Assembly: GCA_036504075.1 (NCBI GenBank)
Contig: DASXVX010000085.1
Coordinates: forward strand, 1-38,762
Direction of reading: 5' to 3'
Source of the DNA: DASXVX01 sp036504075
Lineage (GTDB): Bacteria; Bacillota; Sulfobacillia; Symbiobacteriales; Symbiobacteriaceae
DNA length: 38,762 nt
Under the pieces are notes generated by a model. The model did not search any database. It was given only the letters and a program-made list of their open reading frames with translations, and was not told the DNA's origin. This document shows positions 13,985 through 22,345 of this stretch, in pieces. How positions within the stretch are numbered: position 1 is the first letter of the stretch; every line of letters begins with the position of its first letter. Made by a program: the position numbers and the translations under genes.

Positions 13985-15136
13985 ATGGCTACCGTTGCCG
14001 CACCGCCCCGCACGAAGGTGCTGATGCAGGGGAACGAGGCGATCGTCCAGGGCGCCCTGGCCGCCGGCCTGCGTTTCTACGCCGGCTATCCCATCACTCC
14101 GTCCACGGAGATTGCCGAGCTTTGCGCCGAGAACCTGCCCAAAGTTGGCGGCCGGTTCCTGCAGATGGAAGACGAGATTGCGTCCATGGCCGCCGTCGTT
14201 GGCGGCGCACTGGCCGGCCGCAAGGCCATGACGGCTACCTCGGGTCCCGGCTTCTCCCTGAAGCAGGAACTCATCGGCTACGCCGCCCAGAGCGACGTGC
14301 CCTGCGTGATCGTCAACGTCCAGCGCATGGGCCCTTCCACCGGCGTTCCCACCGCTCCGGCCCAGGGCGACATTTACCAGGCCCGCTACGGCAGCCACGG
14401 CGACTATGCCATTATCGCCCTGTCGCCTAACTCCGTAAATGAAGCCTTCTACACGACCATCAAGGCCTTCAACCTGGCGGAAAAGTACCGCACCCCGGTC
14501 ATTCTGCTGACCGACGAGATCGTCGGCCACCTGCGGGAGACCGTGGCGCTGCCCGACCCCAGCACGTTGGAGATCGTGGACCGGAAGCTGCCCACCGATC
14601 CGCCCGGCGTCCATAAGGCCTACAAGCCTGAGGCGAACGGCGTGCCGGTCGTGCCCAACATGGGCATGGGCTACCGCTTCCACACCACCGGCCTCATCCA
14701 TATGACCGACGGCTTCCCCACCACCAACCCGAAGCTGGTGCAGGCGGAAGTGGAACGGCTCAGCAATAAGATCAACAGCCACCTGGACGATATCTACCAG
14801 TACGAGACCACCAGCCTGGAAGATGCCGACGTGGTGATTTTCGCCTATGGCGGCACCTCCCGGTCGGCCATGGCCGCCCTGAAGCAGGCCCGGGCGAAGG
14901 GGCTCAAGGTTGGCATGTACCGGCCGATCACGATCTGGCCGTTCCACGATGAAAAGGTCCGTGCGGCTCTGGCCGGTAAGAAGGCCGTCATCGTGCCCGA
15001 ACTGAACCTGGGCCAGCTTTCCCGCGAAGTGGAGCGGGTGTCCGGCGGCGATACGAAGCTCGTCAAGGTGAACAAGGTCTCCGGCGAAATTCTCACGCCG
15101 CAGGATATCCTGACCGCAATTGAGGGGGTGTACTAG
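13985..15136 (+). CDS. korA: 2-oxoglutarate-type ferredoxin oxidoreductase, alpha subunit
   Basis: A 383-residue alpha subunit of the TPP-dependent complex that oxidatively decarboxylates a 2-oxoacid to the acyl-CoA with ferredoxin as acceptor, or the reverse. GNEAIVQGALAAGLRFYAGY, then PITPSTEIAE, is the KorA/PorA pyrimidine-binding start. ATSGPGFSLKQE and the QGDIYQARYGSHGD loop are conserved in KorA-like members. RPITIWPFHDEKV marks domain II. ATG 13985 is preferred to the upstream in-frame start because GAGGAGG precedes it by about nine bases. 2-Oxoglutarate is the likely substrate; branched 2-oxoacids cannot be excluded from sequence. Confidence 0.9.
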   Translation: MATVAAPPRTKVLMQGNEAIVQGALAAGLRFYAGYPITPSTEIAELCAENLPKVGGRFLQMEDEIASMAAVVGGALAGRKAMTATSGPGFSLKQELIGYAAQSDVPCVIVNVQRMGPSTGVPTAPAQGDIYQARYGSHGDYAIIALSPNSVNEAFYTTIKAFNLAEKYRTPVILLTDEIVGHLRETVALPDPSTLEIVDRKLPTDPPGVHKAYKPEANGVPVVPNMGMGYRFHTTGLIHMTDGFPTTNPKLVQAEVERLSNKINSHLDDIYQYETTSLEDADVVIFAYGGTSRSAMAALKQARAKGLKVGMYRPITIWPFHDEKVRAALAGKKAVIVPELNLGQLSREVERVSGGDTKLVKVNKVSGEILTPQDILTAIEGVY

Positions 15137-15973
15137 ATGGCTCTCGTCGGCAAGGTTCCGGTAAAGGATTACCTCCGGGTCGAAAAGCTGCCGCACATCT
15201 GGTGCCCCGGCTGCGGCCACGGCATCATCATGGAAGCGCTGGTACGGGCGATTCACAGCGTGGGTCTTTCCAAGGATAAGACCGTCATCGTCAGCGGCAT
15301 CGGCTGCTCGTCGCGTGCCTCCGGCTACATGGATTTCGACACGATTCACACGGCCCATGGCCGGGCGCTGGCCTTTGCCACCGGCATCAAGATGGCCAAC
15401 CCCGAGTTGCATGTCATCGTGCTGACCGGCGACGGCGACGCCTCTGCCATCGGCGGCAACCACCTGATCCATGCCGCCCGCCGCAACATCGGCCTCACTT
15501 GCATCTGCATGAACAACAACATCTACGGCATGACCTCCGGCCAGTATTCGCCGACCACGCCGACCTGCGCGCTTGCGACCACGGCGCCTTATGGCAACAT
15601 CGACACGCCGTTCGACCTCTGCAAGCTGGTCGACGCCGCCGGCGCCTCCTACGTGGCCCGTGGCACCGCCTATGGCGTTCGGATGCTGGAGAAGTATATC
15701 GCGGGCGGCCTCAAGAACGACGGCTTCTCGTTCATCGAAGCGGTCGACCAGTGCCCGACCTACTTCGGCCGCAAGAACAAAGAGGGCGATGCGTTCGCCA
15801 TGATGAAGCTGCAACAGGAGCGGTCCGTGCCCGTCAAACAGGCTGCCACCATGCCCGAAGAGGAACTGGCCGGCAAGCTCGTCGTCGGCGTGCTCAAGGA
15901 GAAGCCGCGGATCGAGTACACCAAGGCGTACGACGCCGACGTCATCGCCAAGGCGGGGGGTGCTGGTAAGTGA
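15137..15973 (+). CDS. korB: 2-oxoacid:ferredoxin oxidoreductase, beta subunit (TPP)
   Basis: A 278-residue TPP-binding subunit. The thiamine motif GDGDASAIGGNHLIHAARRN ends in the usual asparagine region NNNIYGMTSGQ. WCPGCGHG near the start and GIGCSS contribute cysteines for the proximal [4Fe-4S] cluster in this family. HTAHGRALAFATGIK is the beta-subunit signature. The gene abuts korA directly (stop 15136, ATG 15137), with its ribosome binding site inside korA, and overlaps korC by four bases, so the subunits are made in ratio. A long ORF on the opposite strand is a GC-rich shadow. Confidence 0.92.
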   Translation: MALVGKVPVKDYLRVEKLPHIWCPGCGHGIIMEALVRAIHSVGLSKDKTVIVSGIGCSSRASGYMDFDTIHTAHGRALAFATGIKMANPELHVIVLTGDGDASAIGGNHLIHAARRNIGLTCICMNNNIYGMTSGQYSPTTPTCALATTAPYGNIDTPFDLCKLVDAAGASYVARGTAYGVRMLEKYIAGGLKNDGFSFIEAVDQCPTYFGRKNKEGDAFAMMKLQQERSVPVKQAATMPEEELAGKLVVGVLKEKPRIEYTKAYDADVIAKAGGAGK

Positions 15974-16506
15974 AACAGATCATGCTGACCGGTTCCGGCG
16001 GCCAGGGGATGATTACCGCCGGCATCATTTTGGCGAAGGCCGGCATCGTGGACGGCCTCAACGTTACCCAGACGCAGTCCTACGGCCCTGAGGCCCGCGG
16101 CGGCGCCAGCCGGGCCGAAGTGATTCTCTCCGACGACGAGATCGACTTCCCGAAGGTGGTCAAGGCCGACGTGATCCTGGCCATGACCCAGGAGGCCGCC
16201 GACAAGTTCAGCCCGAAACTGAAGGCCGGTGGGACGCTGATCGTCGACCCGATGTACGTCTACAACGTGCCGGAAGTGAACGGCAAGATCTACTCCGTGG
16301 AGATCACGAAGTTGGCCAAGGAGTCCACCGGCAAAATGGTGACCATGAACATCGTCGCCATTGCCGCCGTCAACCGGATTTGCGGCCTGGTTTCCGCCAG
16401 TGCGCTCGAAGCCGCCGTTCTGGCCACGGTGCCGAAGGGCACCGAGGCGCTGAACCGGAAGGCGCTCGAAGCCGGCTCTGCAGGGTTGGAAGACGCCGAT
16501 ATGTAG
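15970..16506 (+). CDS. korC: 2-oxoacid:ferredoxin oxidoreductase, gamma subunit
   Basis: A 178-residue gamma subunit. MLTGSGGQGMITAGIILAKA is the family's glycine-rich start, thought to help bind CoA. SYGPEARGGASRAEVILSD is the second conserved motif, and MNIVAIAAVNRICGL lies in the third. GTG 15970 overlaps the korB stop (GTGA), the usual coupling in this operon. It is the last gene of the operon; no clear terminator follows immediately, and the next strong one is at 17196. Confidence 0.92.
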   Translation: MKQIMLTGSGGQGMITAGIILAKAGIVDGLNVTQTQSYGPEARGGASRAEVILSDDEIDFPKVVKADVILAMTQEAADKFSPKLKAGGTLIVDPMYVYNVPEVNGKIYSVEITKLAKESTGKMVTMNIVAIAAVNRICGLVSASALEAAVLATVPKGTEALNRKALEAGSAGLEDADM

Positions 16507-17195
16507 CCGACTGTCGCCTGCCGCCCTGCCTGTACCGATCAGGAGCAAGGCCGCCGGATCGGACGGAGCCTGTTGGGGGCTGGGTTGCCAGATGAGCTGC
16601 CGCTAAACGACCAGAGGGCGGTCCCGCCATGATGTTGGCGGTACCGCCCTTGATCGTTGTTTCCGTTGGCTTGCCGCCTGGCCATCAGGAGTCCGACGGC
16701 TTCGCAGCGGGCCGGCAGGGGGGGTATCCGCGCCAGAAACCGCCGTTGGCGGCGTTGAACCCGACCGAATCAGGCCGATCATCAACTTTTGCAGCCCTTG
16801 GGAGACAAGGCGCCATGCAACTTCTGACGACATGATGGCTGGAAAACCGTTTTGCTGCCCTGGAAGATCATCCTGGGCAGCAAAACGGGCTTCAAGCACC
16901 CCCCGGCGGGGGGTATTGATTTGACCGGTCTTCAACCAGGATCGGCAAAAATTGCAAGGTTTTCCCTGGTTGTGACCAGGCAAATTCTGACGTTCCCATC
17001 AGTGTCAACATAAGTGAGACAGAATTGGCGAAACGCCACCGCTCCCTACCGCCGGCAGGACCGAAGCCGCATTCTGTTGGATGAGATCAGTGCCAATCCG
17101 CAAAATATCCGGCAAAATCTTCTGCGAAATCTGCGCCATCTGCGAAATCTGCGGCCGAAAAATGGCTCCCGTGTTTGCCTGAGACCGCTTTCCGT
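16507..17195. other. Hairpin-rich gene-free stretch after korC
   Basis: It contains repeat copy B (16559-16743) and a 12-bp perfect stem GTTTTGCTGCCC (16849-16860) with GGGCAGCAAAAC (16875-16886). A stem ACCCCCC (16898-16904) with GGGGGGT (16908-16914) follows, then a CAACCAGG/CCTGGTTG dyad near 16935-16977. Positions 17125-17165 hold the AATCTGCG-type motif also seen at 1887-1925. No gene is supported. The strong terminator right after it could end a non-coding transcript. Confidence 0.6.
16559..16743 (-). repeat. Structured interspersed repeat, copy B (inverted)
   Basis: Reverse complement counterpart of 12090-12277. Its central stem reads AGGGCGGT/ACCGCCCT plus CCGCC/GGCGG (16615-16650) around the same loop region as copy A. 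Where A has an A-T pair in GGGCGATC, B has G-C, and two unpaired positions in A are paired in B: compensatory change that supports a conserved fold. Confidence 0.8.
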
Positions 17196-17229
17196 CCCTG
17201 CCTCCAGTTGGAGGCAGGGCGATTTTTTT
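17196..17229 (+). terminator. Strong intrinsic terminator with no adjacent upstream gene
   Basis: CCCTGCCTCC (17196-17205), loop AGTT, GGAGGCAGGG (17210-17219), then CGA and seven T (17223-17229). The nearest upstream gene, korC, ends 690 bp earlier. It insulates the TetR operon and may end a non-coding RNA. Confidence 0.9.
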
Positions 17230-17249
17230 GCCTAGTTAGTCAAGTATCT

Positions 17250-17297
17250 ACAATAAGTGCGCGTAATATTGACAATAAGTATCGACTCATTTACGTT
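17250..17297 (+). promoter_or_regulatory. TetR-operon promoter region with direct repeats
   Basis: TTGACA (17269-17274) with a weak TACGTT (17292-17297) at 17 bp. ACAATAAGT occurs at 17250-17258 and again at 17272-17280, 22 bp apart, the second copy overlapping the -35. These direct repeats are a candidate operator, perhaps for the TetR protein itself. Confidence 0.5.
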
Positions 17298-17342
17298 TAT
17301 TTATAACAACCGTTCGAAAACCGGCGCAACGGGAGTGATGAG

Positions 17343-17951
17343 ATGTCCCCCAGGATTGGGGTCGGGGAAAGGCGCAGGGAGCAGGTGAAGCAGGCAGCCC
17401 TGGCGTGCCTGATGGACAAGGGGTATGACAACCTCTCCGTCCGGGCGGTTGCCGCCAGGGCGGGCGTGAGCACCGGCGTGCTCTACCATTATTTCCGGAA
17501 CAAGGACGACATCTTGATCCAGTCGCTGGCGACCGCTTTTGCCGGCACGAACCAGGCGCTGCGGGACGCAGTGGAACAGCAGCAGGGCGAGGCGCGCCTT
17601 CTGGCCTACCTCGCACACGCATCCACGCTCGGCAGCCAGGACCCTACAACCGTCCAGGTATTGCTGAACGGGCTGGGACAGGTCCCCTATGCACCGGCGA
17701 TTCGGGAACGGCTGGGCCGGCTCTTTGCCAGCTTTCGCGAGTACGCCGGCGGCGTGCTGGCCGGTTCGGCGGGATCGGCGGGACTCCCTCCGGACCGGCA
17801 GGAGGCGCTGGCCGCCCTGATTGTGGCGATCGGTCTTGGTCTCAGCATCCAGTGGGCGACCGACCCGGAATCCGTCTCCCCCGAGCGCTGCGGGGAGGCA
17901 CTCCGGCAGCTATTCACCCTGTATGCCAAAGGAGGTACCGCCGATGTTTGA
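17343..17951 (+). CDS. TetR/AcrR-family transcriptional regulator
   Basis: A 202-residue regulator. The helix-turn-helix occupies about residues 12-58: KQAALACLMDKGYDNLSVRA then VAARAGVSTGVLYHYFRNKD, the standard TetR recognition pattern. The C-terminal ligand/dimer part is helical and not assignable to a ligand. It starts at ATG 17343 after GGGAGTG. The end overlaps the acyl-CoA dehydrogenase start by eight bases, so regulator and enzymes form one operon. By analogy with FadR/PsrA-type TetR regulators it probably senses an acyl-CoA or fatty acid and represses the operon. Confidence 0.9.
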   Translation: MSPRIGVGERRREQVKQAALACLMDKGYDNLSVRAVAARAGVSTGVLYHYFRNKDDILIQSLATAFAGTNQALRDAVEQQQGEARLLAYLAHASTLGSQDPTTVQVLLNGLGQVPYAPAIRERLGRLFASFREYAGGVLAGSAGSAGLPPDRQEALAALIVAIGLGLSIQWATDPESVSPERCGEALRQLFTLYAKGGTADV

Positions 17952-19182
17952 CTTTCTCATGACCGAGGGACAAAGGGCGGTCCGTGACGAGGCGCGGCGT
18001 TTTGTGAAGGAAGATGTGCCGGCCCAGTTGCTCATCGACATGGATGCCGATCAGGTCCAGTACCCGCGTGCGTACGTCCAGGCCGCCGCCGCCCGGCACC
18101 TGCTCGGCCTGCGCTTCCCGGAAGCTTACGGCGGACGTGGGCTCGATTGGGCCACCGAGCTGGCCGCGATCGAGGAGGTCGGCGTGCTGGGCTCCTCCCT
18201 GGGCTGCTTGTATTCGCTCCCCACCATCGTCGGCGAGGCGATTAACCGCTTCGGCACCCCTGACCAAAAGGAGCGCTACCTGCTGCCCACGCTGCAGGGG
18301 CTCAAGTTCACCGCCGAGGCGCTCACGGAGCCCCGGGGCGGCTCCGACTTCTTCGGCGCCACCTCCACCGCCGTGCGCCAGGGCGACCACTATGTGCTGA
18401 ATGGCCAGAAGCGGTTCGTGGTGGGGGCCGAAGGTGCCGACTATTTCCTGGTCTACGCGAAGACCAACCCCGGCGGTCCGCCGCACCAGTCCATCAGCGC
18501 GTTCCTGGTGGACCGGGGGCCGGGTGTCGAGGTCGGTCACGTGTACGGACTCATGGGCTCCCGCGGCGGCGGGGCCGGGCGGGTGGTCTTCAGGGACGCA
18601 GTGGTGCCGGCTGAGAACCTGGTCGGCCAGGAGAACGGCGCCGGGCCGATCTTCTACCAGATGATGGTGCCGGAGCGCCTGACCAGTGCGGCCGGAGCGC
18701 TGGGCATCGCCCGGGCGGCGCTGGAGATTGCGGCCCGCTACTCCACCCGGCGCAAGGCGTTCGGCCAGCGGATCAAGGAGTTCGAGGGGGTCAACTTCAA
18801 GGTGGCCGAGTCCATCACCCGGCTGGATGCGGCCCGGGCGCTGGTCTTTACCGCCGGCAGGGCGGAGGACTCCGGACAGCCGGCGGCCCTGATCCGGCGT
18901 CTGGTCTCCGAAGCCAAGAAGTTCGCCACCGAGACCGCCTGGGACGTGACGAACCATGCGATGCAGATCATGGGCGGCATTGGCTACACCAACGTCTTCC
19001 CGGTGGAACGGCTCCTGCGCGACGCCCGGCTGACCATGATCTGGACGGGGACCAACGAGATCATGAACCTGGTAATCCAGCACGAGTACTACAAGGCGTT
19101 GAAGGAGCAAGCGGACGGGGCACGCGACGTAGAGTGGGATGCACCGGGATCAGGCCTGGCGGATGAGAAAATCTACGAGTGA
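17944..19182 (+). CDS. Acyl-CoA dehydrogenase
   Basis: A 412-residue flavoprotein catalysing alpha-beta dehydrogenation of an acyl-CoA with electron transfer to ETF. FTAEALTEPRGGSDFFGAT and RKAFGQRIKEFEGVNFKVAE are the FAD/CoA family motifs. The usual catalytic Glu of the YEGT motif is replaced: the sequence reads IWTGTNEIMNLVIQHEYY. Instead Glu244 in PERLTSAAG aligns with the ERL glutamate that serves as base in isovaleryl-CoA and long-chain dehydrogenases, so the enzyme is probably active with that geometry. AAAGGAGG near 17928-17935 fixes ATG 17944 inside the tetR end. The product feeds the same pathway as the acyl-CoA ligase downstream. Confidence 0.9.
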   Translation: MFDFLMTEGQRAVRDEARRFVKEDVPAQLLIDMDADQVQYPRAYVQAAAARHLLGLRFPEAYGGRGLDWATELAAIEEVGVLGSSLGCLYSLPTIVGEAINRFGTPDQKERYLLPTLQGLKFTAEALTEPRGGSDFFGATSTAVRQGDHYVLNGQKRFVVGAEGADYFLVYAKTNPGGPPHQSISAFLVDRGPGVEVGHVYGLMGSRGGGAGRVVFRDAVVPAENLVGQENGAGPIFYQMMVPERLTSAAGALGIARAALEIAARYSTRRKAFGQRIKEFEGVNFKVAESITRLDAARALVFTAGRAEDSGQPAALIRRLVSEAKKFATETAWDVTNHAMQIMGGIGYTNVFPVERLLRDARLTMIWTGTNEIMNLVIQHEYYKALKEQADGARDVEWDAPGSGLADEKIYE

Positions 19183-19198
19183 GCAGGAGGTAGTGGGG

Positions 19199-20701
19199 AT
19201 GGGAGAACTGTTGCACCATCTGCTGGAACGGAACGCACTGAATGATCCGCAGGGCGAGGCGCTGGTCGATCCGGCAGTCGGGGTGCGCTGGACCTGGGCG
19301 GAGCTTGACCGGATGGCGACGAAGAGCGCGCATGGGCTGCAGGCAGAGGGGCTTGGGCGCGGGGACCGGGCCGTCTTGATCATGCCCAACCGGCCCGAGT
19401 TCGCCGTCGGTCTCTTTGCCGTGCTCAAGGCCGGGGGTGTGGTGGTTCCGGTCAACCCGCGCTTTACGGCCCGGGAGCTTGCCCACATCGTGAAGACCAG
19501 CGAGGCCGCCCTCGTGATCCATGATCCGTCCCTGCAGCAGGTGGTCGCAGATTCGCTCTCGCTGGCCCAGAGCCCCGCCCGGAGCCTGCCGGCGCCCCGA
19601 CTGCTGGAACCGCCTGCCGGCGCCGGTGGGGTGCTGCCCGCCGATTTGACCCCCGCTGACCTCGCCGAGCTGATTTTCACGTCGGGCACCACCGGGGCGC
19701 CCAAGGGCGCCATGCTCTCCCACGGGGCCGTCGCCATGGCCGCGGCCATGTTCGCCGCCGAAATGGATATCCGCCTGGGCGATCGGGTGCTCAGTATGAT
19801 GCCGCTGACCCATTCCGCCGTGCTTAACCTGACGTTCCTGGGCGCCGCCGCCGCCGGCGCCACGAATGTGATCGGCAACTACTCCCCGGGCGGCCTGCCG
19901 CAGATCGTCCAGCAGGAGCGCTGCACCCACTTCTTCGGCGCGCCGGTCGCTTACTTCATGAGCGCCAAGCTGCCCAACCTGGCCGAGTTCGACCTGAGCA
20001 GCATGAAGCGCTGGGCCTATGGCGGGGCGCCGACCTCCCGGGAACAGGTGCTGGCGATCCGGGCAAAGTTCGGGCCCAACATCGCCTGCGTCTACGGGCT
20101 GACCGAGGCAGGGCCGAACGGCACCCTGCTGGAGCCGGCGGACCAGGTGGAGCACGCCGGTTCGATCGGGCGGCGGGGCACGTTCAATACGGAAATCCGT
20201 CTGGTGGATGAGCATGGGCACGACGTCGCACCCGGCACGGTGGGCGAAATTCTCCTGCGGACCACCTCGGCCATGGATGGCTACTGGCGCAACGAGGCCG
20301 CCACCGGGGAGACGATTCGGGACGGTTGGATCTGGACCGGGGACATGGCCCGGCGGGATGAAGACGGGTACATATTCATCGTGGACCGGAAGAAGGACGT
20401 GGTCATCACCGGCGGCGTCAACGTGTACCCCAAGGAGGTCGAGGAGGTGCTCAACCGCCACCCGGCGGTGGAGGAATGCGCTGTGTTCGGGGTGTCGCAC
20501 CCCGAGTGGGGCGAGTCGGTGGTGGTCGCCTACGTCGCCAGAGGTGGAGCCGAAGCGTCTGAAGCGGCGCTGCGGGACTTCTGCAACGAGCATCTGGCGG
20601 GGTTCAAGGTGCCCAGGGCCTTCCACGTCGTGCCGGCACTGCCGCGCAACTCCAACGGGAAGGTGCTCAAGGCAGACCTGAGGCAGCAGTTCAGGTCTTG
20701 A
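19199..20701 (+). CDS. AMP-dependent acyl-CoA synthetase (fatty-acid-type ligase)
   Basis: A 500-residue adenylate-forming enzyme that activates a carboxylic acid with ATP and joins it to CoA. Motifs in order: FTSGTTGAPKGAMLSH (A3), VYGLTEAGPNGT (A5), WTGDMARRDEDGYIFIVDRK (A7/A8 start), ITGGVNVYPKEVEEVL and the C-terminal catalytic lysine in NSNGKVLKADLR. The set fits medium/long-chain or aromatic acid ligases; the substrate cannot be fixed. ATG 19199 is chosen for AGGAGG at about 19185. It follows the dehydrogenase by 16 bases. Together they suggest use of an imported acid through beta-oxidation under TetR control. Confidence 0.9.
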   Translation: MGELLHHLLERNALNDPQGEALVDPAVGVRWTWAELDRMATKSAHGLQAEGLGRGDRAVLIMPNRPEFAVGLFAVLKAGGVVVPVNPRFTARELAHIVKTSEAALVIHDPSLQQVVADSLSLAQSPARSLPAPRLLEPPAGAGGVLPADLTPADLAELIFTSGTTGAPKGAMLSHGAVAMAAAMFAAEMDIRLGDRVLSMMPLTHSAVLNLTFLGAAAAGATNVIGNYSPGGLPQIVQQERCTHFFGAPVAYFMSAKLPNLAEFDLSSMKRWAYGGAPTSREQVLAIRAKFGPNIACVYGLTEAGPNGTLLEPADQVEHAGSIGRRGTFNTEIRLVDEHGHDVAPGTVGEILLRTTSAMDGYWRNEAATGETIRDGWIWTGDMARRDEDGYIFIVDRKKDVVITGGVNVYPKEVEEVLNRHPAVEECAVFGVSHPEWGESVVVAYVARGGAEASEAALRDFCNEHLAGFKVPRAFHVVPALPRNSNGKVLKADLRQQFRS

Positions 20702-20724
20702 GCCACGCCGGCATAGGGAACGGA

Positions 20725-20755
20725 GGGACTCGCGACTTCTGTCGCGAGTCCCTTT
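20725..20755 (+). terminator. Terminator of the tetR-dehydrogenase-ligase operon
   Basis: GGGACTCGCGAC (20725-20736), loop TTCT, GTCGCGAGTCCC (20741-20752), then TTT. A 12-bp perfect stem between convergent genes, so it may work in both directions. Confidence 0.8.
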
Positions 20756-20800
20756 GTAGTCTGATGACAGATGCATGGAGGCGAAGAGCGCCGGTTCCTG

Positions 20801-22180
20801 CTACTGTCCGGTCTTGGGACCGCGCCGGAAGAGTCGTTTCCAGAACCCGCCGGACGGCTTGGGTGCTGCCGGGTCAGGCGCTGCTGCCCCGACTGTGCCG
20901 ATGGCCGCCGTGGCCGCGGGGGCCGGCGCCGGCGCCCCGGTGTCGGGCAGTTGCACCAGCACCCGGGCGCCGTTGGGGCCGTTCGGGTCCCACTGCAGCG
21001 TCGCATTCGGCGCCACGCAGTCCGTGTAGGGCCGGATGGGGACGTACGTCGTGCTGTTGATCAGGAGGCCCTGGGTGCAGTCCACCACCTTGATCATCTG
21101 CACGGGAACCGGCGTTGGGGCGGGGGCGCCGCTGCTCGGGGTGAGCTGCGCGTTTACGTCGGCGATGAACTGGTTCCAGTCGAAAATGCCGGTATCCTTG
21201 CCTTCGGCCGGCGTCCAGGTCATGTGGGTCGGGTCGTAGGGCCGGTTGACTGTGTCCCACCAGAAGTGGCCGGAGACATCCGCGATGGTCAACTGATACA
21301 CGCGGGCCAGGTAGCCCGTGAGCCAGACCAGCTTCCGGTACGTCTCCGGCCAGGTGGCGCTGCCCCAGTTATACTCGCAGGTCTCAATGCCCAGGTGGGT
21401 CAGGTTTTTGCCGATCGTGTGGAAAGCGATTTCGCCGACCGGCATCAGCTGGAGCGCCTCCTTGTCGTCCACCACGTACTGGCTGGAAGCGAACCGACCG
21501 TCCGGCGAGTCATTAAAATATTGCCGGATGGCCCGGGCGTTCTGGGAGGGGCTGGCCGTCCGGTGGACGACGATGCCCTTGACGCCAAGCCAGCAGTTGG
21601 TCCCGTCGCACTCGCCCGGCCGGTTCTTACTGGTGGTGTCCAGGTAGGCCTTCGTGATGCTGTAAGGGTCCCCCGCCAACGGCATCGCGAGCATTTCGCC
21701 GAGAATCCGGTCGATGGTCTGGCCGTAGTCGGTGCCGGGGACCGCCCAGACCCCGTTCAGGTCGCCGACCCAGGTGGCGCTGCCGCGGGTTATCAGGTCA
21801 AACCGGGGGTCGATTTTGGCCATGCCGGCGGGCAGGGGGGCGGTGGCGGCGTAGGCGTAGAGGTGCTGCAGGTGGGCCAGCACGCCGTCGGCCGGGGTGG
21901 CGAAGGAGGCGCCCGGGTGCTGTGCGTCGGTGGCGCCGATGCCGGCGTAGTTGTTCTGCTCCGGTTTCACAATGCCGCCATACCGGAAATAGTTGGTCTC
22001 CTGGAGCGCCTGGGCGTAGGCCAGGTCGCCCCGGACCCGCAGCTTGGGCCCCAGTTCCAGGTACAGGTGGGCGACGTCCGGGGCGGCGGGGTTCGTTTGC
22101 GCCACGTAGGCTTTCATCTGGCTGACCTCGGCCGAAGCTCGTCCCAGGATGAGTGTACCTTGATAACTCAGCGCAATCAC
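20801..22180 (-). CDS. Two-domain cell-wall hydrolase: glucosaminidase plus amidase
   Basis: A 459-residue protein. Residues ~15-165 form a glucosaminidase (lysozyme-like) domain with YAQALQETNYFRYGG, EQNNYAGIGATDAQHPGASF and a TPADGVLAHLQHLYAYA tail. Residues ~195-340 are an Amidase_2/PGRP zinc amidase: GIVVHRTASPSQNARAI (first His), FHTIGKNLTHLGIETCEYNW and SGHFWWD (later ligands). Residues ~365-415 (TYVPIRPYTDCV) resemble a stalk or wall-binding domain; a Pro/Ala linker and a basic end (FWKRLFRRG) follow. It would cut peptidoglycan both between sugars and at the muramoyl-alanine bond. No signal peptide is visible from GTG 22180, so export may be by lysis, during sporulation, or the start is wrong. 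Confidence 0.85.
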   Translation of the reverse strand: MIALSYQGTLILGRASAEVSQMKAYVAQTNPAAPDVAHLYLELGPKLRVRGDLAYAQALQETNYFRYGGIVKPEQNNYAGIGATDAQHPGASFATPADGVLAHLQHLYAYAATAPLPAGMAKIDPRFDLITRGSATWVGDLNGVWAVPGTDYGQTIDRILGEMLAMPLAGDPYSITKAYLDTTSKNRPGECDGTNCWLGVKGIVVHRTASPSQNARAIRQYFNDSPDGRFASSQYVVDDKEALQLMPVGEIAFHTIGKNLTHLGIETCEYNWGSATWPETYRKLVWLTGYLARVYQLTIADVSGHFWWDTVNRPYDPTHMTWTPAEGKDTGIFDWNQFIADVNAQLTPSSGAPAPTPVPVQMIKVVDCTQGLLINSTTYVPIRPYTDCVAPNATLQWDPNGPNGARVLVQLPDTGAPAPAPAATAAIGTVGAAAPDPAAPKPSGGFWKRLFRRGPKTGQ

Positions 22181-22274
22181 ACCCTTTTGTCGCTGGATAC
22201 CCCAGTTTATGTCACGAAGAGGACAGGTGTGCCGCCCTTACCGGGCTGGGACATAGGCAGAGTCCGAAGTCTAC

Positions 22275-22302
22275 TTAATGGCTATATTGGGAACGTTATA
22301 AT
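22275..22302 (+). promoter_or_regulatory. Promoter of the flavin dehydrogenase operon
   Basis: TATAAT at 22297-22302 is a perfect -10. TTAATG at 22275-22280 is a poor -35 with a 16-bp spacer, so activation may be needed. Confidence 0.5.
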
Positions 22303-22345
22303 TTATGGTAAGATGCGGGCGGCTGGTAAAAGGAGGCTGCTTCTG

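Noticed and set aside
13961..15814. 617-residue minus-strand open frame across korA and korB
   Set aside because: Low-complexity composition typical of GC-rich antisense frames; the plus strand encodes clear Kor subunits.
20771..22345. Long plus-strand open frame upstream of the flavin oxidoreductase
   Set aside because: It is the shadow of the amidase gene on the minus strand; the real start is GTG 22346 with AAAAGGAGG.
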